A stretch of DNA of 6,922 bases, from the NCBI GenBank assembly GCA_017480395.1, contig JAFVAS010000111.1, positions 1-6,922 on the forward strand, read 5' to 3'. Under the pieces are notes generated by a model. The model worked only from the letters and a program-made list of their open reading frames with translations. It was not told where the DNA came from and searched no databases. Positions within the stretch are counted from its first letter, which is position 1. Each line of letters starts with the position of its first letter. Source of the DNA: Oscillospiraceae bacterium. GTDB taxonomy: Bacteria; Bacillota; Clostridia; Oscillospirales; Oscillospiraceae. Below are positions 1 to 6,922 of the stretch, piece by piece. The translations under genes and the position numbers were made by a program.

Positions 1-135
1 GCCATGCAGACCGGCTGGATCAAGCAGGGCAGCACCTGGTATTATCTCAACAGCTCCGGTGCGATGGTCACCGGCACCCAGACCATCGGCGGCAAGACCT
101 ACCGCTTCGACTCCAGCGGAAAGTGGATCGCATAA
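1..135 (+). CDS. C-terminal fragment of a choline-binding-type cell-wall-binding repeat protein
   Basis: The frame is open from the window edge to a TAA at 133-135 and gives 44 residues; the start and any catalytic domain lie upstream. The visible part is a run of short aromatic/glycine repeats. One unit contains GWIKQGSTWYYLNSSG followed by AMVTG, and a last, diverged unit contains TYRFDSSGKWIA. This W-YY-N-SG-M-TG spacing is typical of CW_binding_1/choline-binding modules, which attach secreted enzymes or adhesins to wall polymers outside the cell. Ending a few residues after the last repeat is normal for such proteins. The enzymatic role cannot be told from this fragment, and glucan-binding or toxin-type repeats share the pattern. 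The strong terminator that follows shows that the transcript ends here. Confidence 0.85.
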   Translation, partial: AMQTGWIKQGSTWYYLNSSGAMVTGTQTIGGKTYRFDSSGKWIA

Positions 136-145
136 ATTCCTTTTT

Positions 146-182
146 GGCGCCGCCCCGTTTTTTCGCGGGGCGGCGTCCTTTT
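146..182 (+). terminator. Intrinsic terminator after the wall-binding protein gene
   Basis: A perfect 10-bp GC-rich stem pairs 148-157 (CGCCGCCCCG) with 166-175 (CGGGGCGGCG) around an 8-nt T-rich loop. It extends by a G-T and a G-C pair at the base and is followed by TCCTTTT. It starts 10 bases after the TAA at 133-135. This is a strong Rho-independent terminator and separates the wall protein from the comEC operon. Confidence 0.88.
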
Positions 183-205
183 GCGCCGCTGCGGGCGCGT
201 TGCTG

Positions 206-234
206 TTTTCAAGCGCCGGATTCTGTGCTATAAT
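206..234 (+). promoter_or_regulatory. Sigma-A-type promoter of the comEC-holA operon
   Basis: A consensus -10 TATAAT lies at 229-234 and is preceded by an extended -10 TG at 226-227 with one intervening base. A -35-like TTTTCA (4 of 6 matches to TTGACA) at 206-211 gives a 17-bp spacer. Transcription would start near 241, giving a leader of about 35 nt before the TTG start of comEC. No riboswitch or competence-specific operator is recognisable. A vegetative promoter implies constitutive expression and not induction by a competence regulator; that is inference. Confidence 0.72.
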
Positions 235-257
235 CTCTCTGTTCAGGATCTGGTTGC

Positions 258-267
258 GGAGGGGAGG
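258..267 (+). promoter_or_regulatory. Ribosome-binding site that fixes the TTG start of comEC
   Basis: Two overlapping Shine-Dalgarno cores occur, GGAGG at 258-262 and GGGAGG at 262-267. The second ends 8 nt before TTG at 276-278. The next in-frame methionine codons lie far inside the protein (the first is residue 69) and have no comparable site, so the TTG start is preferred. Confidence 0.75.
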
Positions 268-275
268 CGGGGCGC

Positions 276-2522
276 TTGCGCTATCTGGTTCGGTTTGCCC
301 TGCCCTTCTGCGTGTCCCTGCTGCTGGGCTGCCTCTCGCCGGTCTGGTGGCTCGCCTTTCCCGCCGGGGCCGTCTGCGCCCTGGCGGCGCTTCTGTCGGT
401 TCGCCGCAAAGGGGGCCGACTGGCGGCGCTGTCCCTGCTGGGGGCGGTACTGGGCTTCCTCTGGTGCGGCGTCTACACGATGGCGGTTGCAATCCCCTGC
501 GCGGACTACGCTGGCAAGGAAATTGGCCTCACAGCAGTTGTGACCACCTATCCCGCCCAGAACGACTATGGCTGCGTGGTGACGGCCCGGATCACCGAGG
601 GCGAACCGGCGGGCCGGCGCGTGGCGCTCTATCTGGACGGGGCCTACTCCGACCTCAAGCCGGGGGACACCCTCTCCGGGACAGCCCGCCTCTCTCTGCC
701 GGGCCGGAGCGCCGTCTCCCCGATTCGGTTCGACGCCGGGCGGGGCGTGTTTCTGCGCGCCAGCCTTCAGGTGGAGCGGCGGATCAACTGCGCCGCTGTG
801 CCGGTTTCTGCCCGGCCTGCGTGGCTGGGGGCGCGGCTGCGGGAGGCGATTGCCGCGCTCTATCCCGAGCAGGAGGGTGCGCTGCTCTCCGCCCTGCTCA
901 CCGGGGATCGCGGCGGCATGGATGACGCCCGCTATCACAGCTTTTCCCGCTCCGGCATGGCCCACCTGCTGGCGGTGTCCGGCCTGCATGTGGGCTTTCT
1001 GACCTCCGGCCTCTTTCTGCTGCCCGTCAATCCCCGGCGGCGGGGGATCGTGGCCCTTCCGGTGCTGGTCTGCTTCGCGCTGATGACCGGCGGCGCGCCC
1101 TCGGTGTGGCGTTCGGTGCTGATGGCGTCTCTGCTGCTGCTCGCGCCGCTGTTTGGCCGGGAGGCCGACCCCATCACCTCCCTGACCTTTGCCCTGTTTC
1201 TGCTGGTGCTGCCCAACCCCAAAGCCATCCGGGGCGTCGGGCTCCAGCTCTCCTTCGCCTCGATGGCGGGCCTTGCGCTGATTCAGCCCCGGCTCTACCG
1301 CCGGATGACCGCGCCCTTGGAGCGCCGACCCGACCTGCCTCTGCCGATCCGGGCGGTGTTCCGCTTCCTCTGGGGCAGCCTGTCCACCTCCCTCGTGGCG
1401 ATGGCGTTCACCCTGCCGCTGACGGCGGTGCATTTTGGCCTGATCTCCCTGGCCGCGCCGCTGACCAACCTGATCTCCCTCTGGCTCACCGCCCTCGCCT
1501 TCGGGCTGGGGCTGCTGTCCTGCCTGCTCTGGTGGTGGTTCCCGCCCCTGGGGACGGTGGCGGCGCAGGTCAATACCCTCCCGCTGGACGCCCTGCTCTG
1601 GATGGCGCGGACGGTGGGAAACTGGCGCTTTTCCGCCCTCCCGGTGGACAGCGTCTTCCTCTGGCTCTGGCTGGGCGTACTGTTTGTCGTGCTGGTGCTG
1701 ATCCTGCTCAGCGCCCGGGTGCGCCGCCGGATCTGGATTCCCCTCTCCGTCACGGCGCTGACGCTGATTCTCGCGGTGGCGCTGCGCTGGAGCAGCATTG
1801 CCTCCGTGCCCCTGGCGGTCACCGTGCTGGATGTGGGGCAGGGCAGCTGCACCGCGCTGACCTCCGACGGGGTCTCCGCCGCGGTGGACTGCGGCGGGGA
1901 GGACGCCGGGGATGTGCTGGCGGACTATCTGCTGGCCAGCGGGGCTAGGGAGCTGTCCCTGCTGGTGCTGACCCACTTTGACAGCGACCATGTGAACGGA
2001 GTGACCACCCTCTTGTCTCGGATGCGGGTGGAGAGGCTGGTGATCCCGGCGGGGGAGGATTTGACGGGCAACCGCGCCGCGCTGCTCCAGGCGGCGGCCC
2101 GGGCGGGGACCCGGATTGATATTCTGTCAGAGGAGACGACGGTCTCCTTCGGGGCCTCGGAGATGACCCTCTTCCCGCCCCTGTCCGACGCCAGCAGCAA
2201 CGCCTCCGGCCTGTGCGCCCTGATCGGCTGGCAGGGACATCACGTCCTGATCACCGGCGATCTGCCCCAGGCCCAGGAGGAGCAGCTGCTGGAAAAGTAC
2301 CCCATCCCGCGGCTGGACGCGCTGGTGGTGGGGCACCACGGCGCAAGGGATGCGGCGGGGGAGCGGCTGCTCACCCATTGCAGGCCGGATTTTGGCGTGA
2401 TTTCAGTTGGTGTAAATCATTATGGCTTGCCAGCGCAGGAGACGCTTTCCCGGCTGGATCACTACCAGGTGACCGTATGCCGCACCGATGAGGACGGCAA
2501 TGTGACCCTGCGCTTCCGATAG
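276..2522 (+). CDS. comEC: ComEC/Rec2 family DNA uptake channel protein
   Basis: The product is a 748-residue integral membrane protein that in known relatives passes single-stranded DNA across the cytoplasmic membrane during natural transformation. Hydrophobic segments occupy about residues 5-68. A soluble OB-fold/DUF4131-like region follows (about 75-175), then the polytopic Competence domain (about 200-500). That domain shows the family signatures SGMAHLLAVSGLHVG (226-240), TGGAPSVWRS (271-280) and VGLQLSFASMAGL (321-333). The C-terminal metallo-beta-lactamase-like domain (about 512-748) retains LDVGQGS (518-524), HFDSDH (567-572), TGD (660-662) and GHHG (686-689), so its metal-binding nuclease-type site looks intact. 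Length and domain order match full-length ComEC. The start is TTG with a strong ribosome-binding site. It ends 17 nt before holA, and the pair is a conserved Firmicutes gene order. No comEA or comEB is in the window, so working competence is not shown. Confidence 0.95.
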   Translation: MRYLVRFALPFCVSLLLGCLSPVWWLAFPAGAVCALAALLSVRRKGGRLAALSLLGAVLGFLWCGVYTMAVAIPCADYAGKEIGLTAVVTTYPAQNDYGCVVTARITEGEPAGRRVALYLDGAYSDLKPGDTLSGTARLSLPGRSAVSPIRFDAGRGVFLRASLQVERRINCAAVPVSARPAWLGARLREAIAALYPEQEGALLSALLTGDRGGMDDARYHSFSRSGMAHLLAVSGLHVGFLTSGLFLLPVNPRRRGIVALPVLVCFALMTGGAPSVWRSVLMASLLLLAPLFGREADPITSLTFALFLLVLPNPKAIRGVGLQLSFASMAGLALIQPRLYRRMTAPLERRPDLPLPIRAVFRFLWGSLSTSLVAMAFTLPLTAVHFGLISLAAPLTNLISLWLTALAFGLGLLSCLLWWWFPPLGTVAAQVNTLPLDALLWMARTVGNWRFSALPVDSVFLWLWLGVLFVVLVLILLSARVRRRIWIPLSVTALTLILAVALRWSSIASVPLAVTVLDVGQGSCTALTSDGVSAAVDCGGEDAGDVLADYLLASGARELSLLVLTHFDSDHVNGVTTLLSRMRVERLVIPAGEDLTGNRAALLQAAARAGTRIDILSEETTVSFGASEMTLFPPLSDASSNASGLCALIGWQGHHVLITGDLPQAQEEQLLEKYPIPRLDALVVGHHGARDAAGERLLTHCRPDFGVISVGVNHYGLPAQETLSRLDHYQVTVCRTDEDGNVTLRFR

Positions 2523-2539
2523 AAAAGGAGTGAGGCAGA

Positions 2540-3571
2540 ATGCCCCCGAAGAAGAATGACAACAGCGCCTATCTCCAGCTCCGCCGCGACATGAAGGCGG
2601 GGGAGGTGGGCCGCCTCTATGTGTTCCACGGGGAGGAAAAGTACCTGATGGAGCGCTGCCTCGCCGCCCTGAAAAAGCAGCTGGTTCCGGCGGGGATGGA
2701 GGATTTCAACTACCGCGCCTTCGACGGAAAGGGCCTCGACCTGGGGGAGCTGCTGGACGCGATGGACGCCCTGCCCATGATGAGCGACCGGACGCTGCTG
2801 GTGGTCAATGACTTTGACCTCTTTGGCGCGGCGGAGGGGGCGAAGGAGCGGCTGAGCGCCGCCTTCTCCGACCTGCCCGACTACCTCTGCCTGATCTTTG
2901 TCTATGACGTGCTGGAGTTCAAGATCGGCCGGGGCAAATTTCAGGAGCTGGTGAAGAAGACCGGCAGCATTGTGGAGTTTGCCCCGCTGCAGCGGAGCGA
3001 CCTGATGGACTGGGTGCGGCGGCGGTGCCGTGTGCTGGGCAAGGAGATCGAGAATGGCGAGATCGAGTACCTCATCTTCCTCTGCGGTGGCCTGATGACC
3101 GGGCTGGACAGCGAGATCGAGAAGATCGCCAGCTATGCAAAGGAAAAAACCATTACACACGCTGATATCGCTGCGCTGGCCGACCCGGTGCTGGAGGCCC
3201 GGGTCTTCGACATGACCGACGCGGTCAGCGCCCGGGATTTCGTGCGGGCGCTGCGGGTGCTCTCCGACCTCTACGGGCTGAACCAGCACCCGATCATGAT
3301 TCTCTCCATCCTGGGCCGCCATCTGCGTCAGCTCTACACCGCCCGTCTGACCCTGGAGAGCGGGAAGGGTGCCCCCGGCCTGATGGAGATGTGGAACATG
3401 AAGACGAGCTGGCAGGCCAACCGCCTGATGCAGGCGGCGCGGGGCTGCTCCCTGGAGTGGTGCCGGGAGAGCGTGCGCCTGGCCGGGGAGGCGGATCTGG
3501 CCATGAAGAGCACCGGTCGCGACGCGGAAGAGGTGCTGACCGACCTGCTGCTCCGGCTGGCCAACGGGTGA
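2540..3571 (+). CDS. holA: DNA polymerase III subunit delta
   Basis: The product has 343 residues, the usual size for the delta subunit. In its family this is the clamp-loader wrench that opens the sliding-clamp ring during replication, in the cytoplasm. Family signatures are present in order: GRLYVFHGEEKYL (24-36), which stands in for a degenerate Walker A; LPMMSDRTLLVVNDFDLF (78-95), the typical 'lPFFSDRRLVVV' strand; the LDSEIEK helix (189-195) linking to the lid domain; and the C-terminal collar helices beginning LGRHLRQLYTARL (258-270). As expected for delta, no true ATP-binding P-loop is visible. The ATG is preceded by AAGGAG (2525-2530) with a 9-nt gap. It follows comEC by 17 nt and precedes the TOPRIM gene by 5 nt, so all three are probably cotranscribed. 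Confidence 0.95.
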   Translation: MPPKKNDNSAYLQLRRDMKAGEVGRLYVFHGEEKYLMERCLAALKKQLVPAGMEDFNYRAFDGKGLDLGELLDAMDALPMMSDRTLLVVNDFDLFGAAEGAKERLSAAFSDLPDYLCLIFVYDVLEFKIGRGKFQELVKKTGSIVEFAPLQRSDLMDWVRRRCRVLGKEIENGEIEYLIFLCGGLMTGLDSEIEKIASYAKEKTITHADIAALADPVLEARVFDMTDAVSARDFVRALRVLSDLYGLNQHPIMILSILGRHLRQLYTARLTLESGKGAPGLMEMWNMKTSWQANRLMQAARGCSLEWCRESVRLAGEADLAMKSTGRDAEEVLTDLLLRLANG

Positions 3572-3576
3572 GGGCC

Positions 3577-4167
3577 ATGCTGAAGATCAAAGAGGCCATC
3601 GTCGTCGAGGGCCGCTACGACAAAAATACCCTGTCCCAGCTGGTGGACACCCTGATCCTGACCACGGAGGGGTTCGGCATCTTCAAGGACGAGGAGAAGA
3701 AGGCGCTGCTGCGCCGGGTGGCCGCCGCCCGGGGAATCATCTTATTGACGGACAGCGACGGTGCTGGATTCGTCATCCGCAACCACCTGAAGGGAATCCT
3801 CCCGCCGGAGCAGATCAAGCAGGCGTATATCCCCGACTGCTATGGCAAGGAGCGCCGCAAGCGGAAACCCGGCAGGGAGGGAAAGCTGGGGGTGGAGGGG
3901 ATGTCCCCCGCTGTGCTGGAGCAGGCGCTGCGCGCCGCCGGGGCCACCATCCTGGGGGAGACGGAGCCCACCCAGCAGCGCAGGCACATCACCCGGCTGG
4001 ATCTCTATCAGGACGGCTTCTCCGGCGCGCCCAACAGCGCCGAGCGGCGGCAGCGGCTGCTCCGCGCCCTGGAGCTGCCGGAGCATCTGACGGCAAAGGC
4101 GCTGCCCGCGGTGTTGGACACCCTCCTGACCTATGAGGAGTACCGCGAAATCGTGGACAGCCTTTGA
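3577..4167 (+). CDS. RNase M5-like TOPRIM protein with C-terminal DUF4093
   Basis: The product has 196 residues, close to the roughly 186 of Bacillus RNase M5 (RnmV), which matures the 5' side of 5S rRNA. The N-terminal TOPRIM domain (about 1-100) starts MLKIKEAIVVEGRYDK, placing the catalytic-type Glu at E11. The metal-binding pair follows in LLTDSDGAG (D59 and D61). A basic stretch, KERRKRKPGREGK, follows the TOPRIM core. The C-terminal half (about 104-196) resembles the M5 C-terminal domain/DUF4093, with KLGVEGMSPAVLEQAL and RLDLYQDGFSGAPNSAERRQ. The ATG was chosen because it matches the family N terminus. It lies 5 nt after the holA stop, with GGTGAGGG overlapping that stop, so translational coupling is likely. 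True RnmV usually reads EGRDD where this has EGRYDK, and rnmV is often beside ksgA. This may therefore be the Clostridia paralogue of unknown substrate and not RnmV itself. Confidence 0.82.
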   Translation: MLKIKEAIVVEGRYDKNTLSQLVDTLILTTEGFGIFKDEEKKALLRRVAAARGIILLTDSDGAGFVIRNHLKGILPPEQIKQAYIPDCYGKERRKRKPGREGKLGVEGMSPAVLEQALRAAGATILGETEPTQQRRHITRLDLYQDGFSGAPNSAERRQRLLRALELPEHLTAKALPAVLDTLLTYEEYREIVDSL

Positions 4168-4262
4168 AAATGTTTCGCGCCGATTCCGGGCCGTTTGACG
4201 GCTTGCCGGGAAAACCGGGAGAATCCGACCCGCCCGTGTCGAAGGATGAGGAACGATTCTCC

Positions 4263-4290
4263 TGGAAAGTGGGCGGAAATCGTGTATAAT
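4263..4290 (+). promoter_or_regulatory. Candidate promoter of the small hypothetical gene
   Basis: A consensus TATAAT at 4285-4290 is paired with a weak -35-like TGGAAA at 4263-4268 (4 of 6 matches, 16-bp spacer). Transcription would begin near 4297, inside the inverted repeat that follows. The stretch between 4168 and 4323 shows no convincing intrinsic terminator, only a 5-bp stem at 4190-4202 without a T-tract. Read-through from the upstream operon therefore remains possible. Confidence 0.5.
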
Positions 4291-4318
4291 TCCCCCTGTA
4301 TTCGTCTGTACAGGGGGA
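4291..4318 (+). repeat. Perfect 10-bp inverted repeat over the ribosome-binding site
   Basis: TCCCCCTGTA (4291-4300) and TACAGGGGGA (4309-4318) are exact reverse complements with an 8-nt spacer, TTCGTCTG. The left arm abuts the -10 box. The right arm contains most of the GGGGGAG (4313-4319) that serves as Shine-Dalgarno for the ATG at 4324. In a transcript reading through from upstream the hairpin would hide the ribosome-binding site. In DNA it is placed like an operator at the transcription start. The four Ts after it (4320-4323) are too few for a confident terminator call. Confidence 0.7.
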
Positions 4319-4323
4319 GTTTT

Positions 4324-4569
4324 ATGAGCCGTGAGATTTACAGAATATATTATTATGTCGATTTATCGGGGCGTGAGCATCGCCTGCGCTGTGATCTGCT
4401 GACGGAGCCGGAGGGCTATGGTGTCGCCATCTGGGACGAGGGGGGAGACCGGGAGGAGATTTTATCCCTCACCCCCAGCCGTGACCGGGCGGAGGAGCTG
4501 CTGGAGCTGCTGGCGCGGAACCAGGTGACTCCCTGCGCCCTGCGGGACGTGGTGGAGGATTGGCTATAA
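4324..4569 (+). CDS. Small hypothetical protein, possibly DUF6514-like
   Basis: The product has 81 residues and no signal peptide or membrane segment. It starts MSREIYRIYYYVDLSG, a tyrosine-rich strand region. A predicted beta-rich middle follows (HRLRCDLLTE, GYGVAIWDEG), then a charged helix, DRAEELLELLARNQ (about 54-67), and the C terminus LRDVVEDWL. The strand-strand-helix pattern with a 'VTP...L.DVVEDWL' ending recalls the uncharacterised Clostridia family DUF6514. I offer that name from memory of the pattern, and it is not certain. The ATG at 4324 is preceded by GGGGGAG with a 4-nt gap. An upstream in-frame methionine at 4195 would add 43 residues but runs through the promoter and palindrome, so I reject it. 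It is monocistronic, with its own promoter and terminator. No function can be assigned. Confidence 0.8.
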   Translation: MSREIYRIYYYVDLSGREHRLRCDLLTEPEGYGVAIWDEGGDREEILSLTPSRDRAEELLELLARNQVTPCALRDVVEDWL

Positions 4570-4571
4570 GG

Positions 4572-4616
4572 AAAAGCGTGCATCCCGGCGACGGAATGCA
4601 CGCTTTTGCTTTTTTT
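4572..4616. terminator. Bidirectional intrinsic terminator between convergent genes
   Basis: A perfect 12-bp stem pairs AAAAGCGTGCAT (4572-4583) with ATGCACGCTTTT (4596-4607) around a 12-nt loop. On the plus strand it is followed by GC and seven Ts (4610-4616), ending the small gene, whose stop is at 4567-4569. Read on the minus strand it gives the same stem ending in TTTT, 10 bases past the glnS stop at 4618-4620. Both convergent genes can therefore share it. It is strongest in the plus direction. Confidence 0.9.
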
Positions 4617-4617
4617 C

Positions 4618-6303
<1,686 letters not shown>

Positions 6304-6337
6304 GGGAATCACTCCAATCTCTCTCGGTTTGTTGCGA

Positions 6338-6374
6338 ATTATATTTATTATACTGAAAAGAGCAAAAAAATCAA
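6338..6374 (-). promoter_or_regulatory. glnS promoter with tandem TATAAT boxes
   Basis: Read on the minus strand, TTGATT (6374-6369) is followed after 16 bp by TATAAT (6352-6347). Three bases further on is a second exact TATAAT (6343-6338). The first box fits the -35 spacing best and would start transcription near 6340. This leaves a leader of only about 40 nt, too short for a T-box riboswitch. Confidence 0.72.
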
Positions 6375-6405
6375 CGGCAGAACGCAAGAATTTACGCTTT
6401 GTTTC

Positions 6406-6433
6406 TTGTCTTTTTCCGCCGTTTGGATATAAT
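6406..6433 (+). promoter_or_regulatory. Promoter of the flavoprotein gene
   Basis: TTGTCT at 6406-6411 (4 of 6 matches to the -35 consensus) and a perfect TATAAT at 6428-6433 are separated by 16 bp. Transcription would start near 6440, about 27 nt before the ATG. It faces away from the glnS promoter, with 31 bp between the two -35 elements, so the two may influence each other. Confidence 0.7.
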
Positions 6434-6453
6434 GGTAGATACAGTAGTCAAGT

Positions 6454-6460
6454 GAGGTGA
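6454..6460 (+). promoter_or_regulatory. Ribosome-binding site of the flavoprotein gene
   Basis: GAGGTGA at 6454-6460 is a near-ideal Shine-Dalgarno match, 6 nt before the ATG at 6467, and fixes that start. Confidence 0.75.
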
Positions 6461-6466
6461 CGGAAC

Positions 6467-6922
6467 ATGACCTATGACATTTTAATTCTGGGCGGCGGCC
6501 CGGCGGGACTCTCCGCGGCGGCGGCGGCCCGGCAGAAGGGGCGCACCGCCCTGGTGATCTCCAACCCCAGCGCCTTCAACCCCCTCTACAAGGCTGAGAA
6601 AATCGACAACTATCTGGGCCTGCCCGGCCTGTCCGGGGCGCAGATGGTGGAGACCTTTGAGGCCCATGCCCGGCAGATGGGGGCGGAGTTCGTGACCGGC
6701 AAGGCCCTGAACGCTATGAGCTTCAACGGCGTGTTTTATCTCACCGTGGGCAGCGAGCTGTACGAGGGCAAAAAGCTGATCCTCTGCGCCGGCATCTCCC
6801 GGGGGGCGAAATACCCCGGCGAGACGGAGCTGGTGGGCAAGGGCGTCAGCTATTGCGCCACCTGCGACGGCATGCTCTACCGCAATCGCCCGGTGGTGGT
6901 CATCGGCCGTTCAAAGGACGCC
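6467..6922 (+). CDS. Thioredoxin reductase-like FAD flavoprotein, N-terminal part
   Basis: The frame gives 152 codons and is cut by the window end; full-length relatives have about 290-320 residues. The N terminus DILILGGGPAGLSAA (4-18) is the FAD-binding Rossmann glycine motif. Residues 40-57, with KIDNYLGLPGLSG, match the FAD-contacting region of thioredoxin reductases, where 'enypG' is usual. YCATCDGMLY (129-138) holds the redox-active pair C130 and C133 followed by the usual D134. The next nucleotide-binding strand reads VVVIGRSKDA (143-152), where NADPH-dependent TrxB has GGGDSA/GxGxxA. This could mean a ferredoxin-linked or otherwise non-NADPH thioredoxin reductase, or a related oxidoreductase. 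The HRRxxxR site lies beyond the window. It has its own promoter and is divergent from glnS. The family call is firm; the electron donor is not. Confidence 0.85.
   Translation, partial: MTYDILILGGGPAGLSAAAAARQKGRTALVISNPSAFNPLYKAEKIDNYLGLPGLSGAQMVETFEAHARQMGAEFVTGKALNAMSFNGVFYLTVGSELYEGKKLILCAGISRGAKYPGETELVGKGVSYCATCDGMLYRNRPVVVIGRSKDA

Noticed and set aside
243..1991. 582-codon open frame on the minus strand, antisense to comEC
   Set aside because: Its Gln/Arg/Gly/Pro/His-rich composition is the expected reverse shadow of Leu/Ala-rich membrane-protein codons. No recognisable motif is present.
3391..3576. 62-residue upstream extension of the TOPRIM gene into holA
   Set aside because: It overlaps holA in another frame, is Gly/Arg/Pro-rich, and the family N terminus begins at the ATG at 3577.
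4190..4202. Small hairpin GCCGT-TTG-ACGGC after the TOPRIM gene as an operon terminator
   Set aside because: The stem is only 5 bp and no T-tract follows it.
4195..4224. Possible second promoter (TTGACG, 18 bp, GAGAAT)
   Set aside because: The -35 match is good but the -10 matches only 4 of 6 with a long spacer; the TATAAT at 4285 is better placed for the gene.
4195..4323. 43-residue N-terminal extension of the small hypothetical gene
   Set aside because: It would be translated from the promoter and palindrome region, has no ribosome-binding site, and its Arg/Asn/Pro-rich sequence does not resemble the rest of the protein.
6304..6346. T-box riboswitch before glnS
   Set aside because: The leader is about 40 nt, and no specifier-loop, antiterminator or terminator structure can fit.

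Overview
This is a GC-rich bacterial chromosomal window carrying ordinary housekeeping genes. I see no mobile element, CRISPR array, rRNA or tRNA. The gene content suggests a high-GC Clostridia member, possibly Oscillospiraceae-like. It includes a choline-binding-type wall protein, the Firmicutes-style comEC-holA order, a DUF4093/RNase M5-like TOPRIM protein and a small Clostridia-type hypothetical protein. The taxonomic placement is inference from gene content and GC only.

Layout. Bases 1-135 are the last 44 codons of a cell-wall-binding repeat protein, closed by a strong intrinsic terminator (146-182). A consensus-like promoter (206-234) then starts a forward operon of three tightly packed genes. 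These are comEC (276-2522, TTG start), holA for the DNA polymerase III delta subunit (2540-3571) and a TOPRIM/DUF4093 RNase M5-like gene (3577-4167). After a gap of about 155 bp without a convincing terminator comes an 81-codon gene of unknown function (4324-4569). It has its own -10 box and a perfect 10-bp inverted repeat that covers its ribosome-binding site. A perfect hairpin (4572-4607) serves as a bidirectional terminator between this gene and the convergent glnS. glnS (4618-6303, minus strand) encodes a single-domain glutaminyl-tRNA synthetase. Its AT-rich upstream region (about 6304-6466) holds back-to-back promoters. The rightward promoter drives a thioredoxin-reductase-like flavoprotein gene (6467 onward) that runs off the window.

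How they fit together. ComEC (DNA uptake channel), HolA (replication clamp loading) and the TOPRIM protein share a transcript and a nucleic-acid theme, but comEC-holA linkage is a long-standing Firmicutes gene order and not evidence of a new system. GlnRS charges tRNA-Gln directly. The flavoprotein keeps the CATC redox pair but has a degenerate pyridine-nucleotide motif, so it may belong to the ferredoxin-linked type. The points most worth checking are that motif, the palindrome over the small gene's ribosome-binding site, the identity of the M5-like paralogue, and the two competing glnS starts. I did not find a clearly novel multi-gene system.
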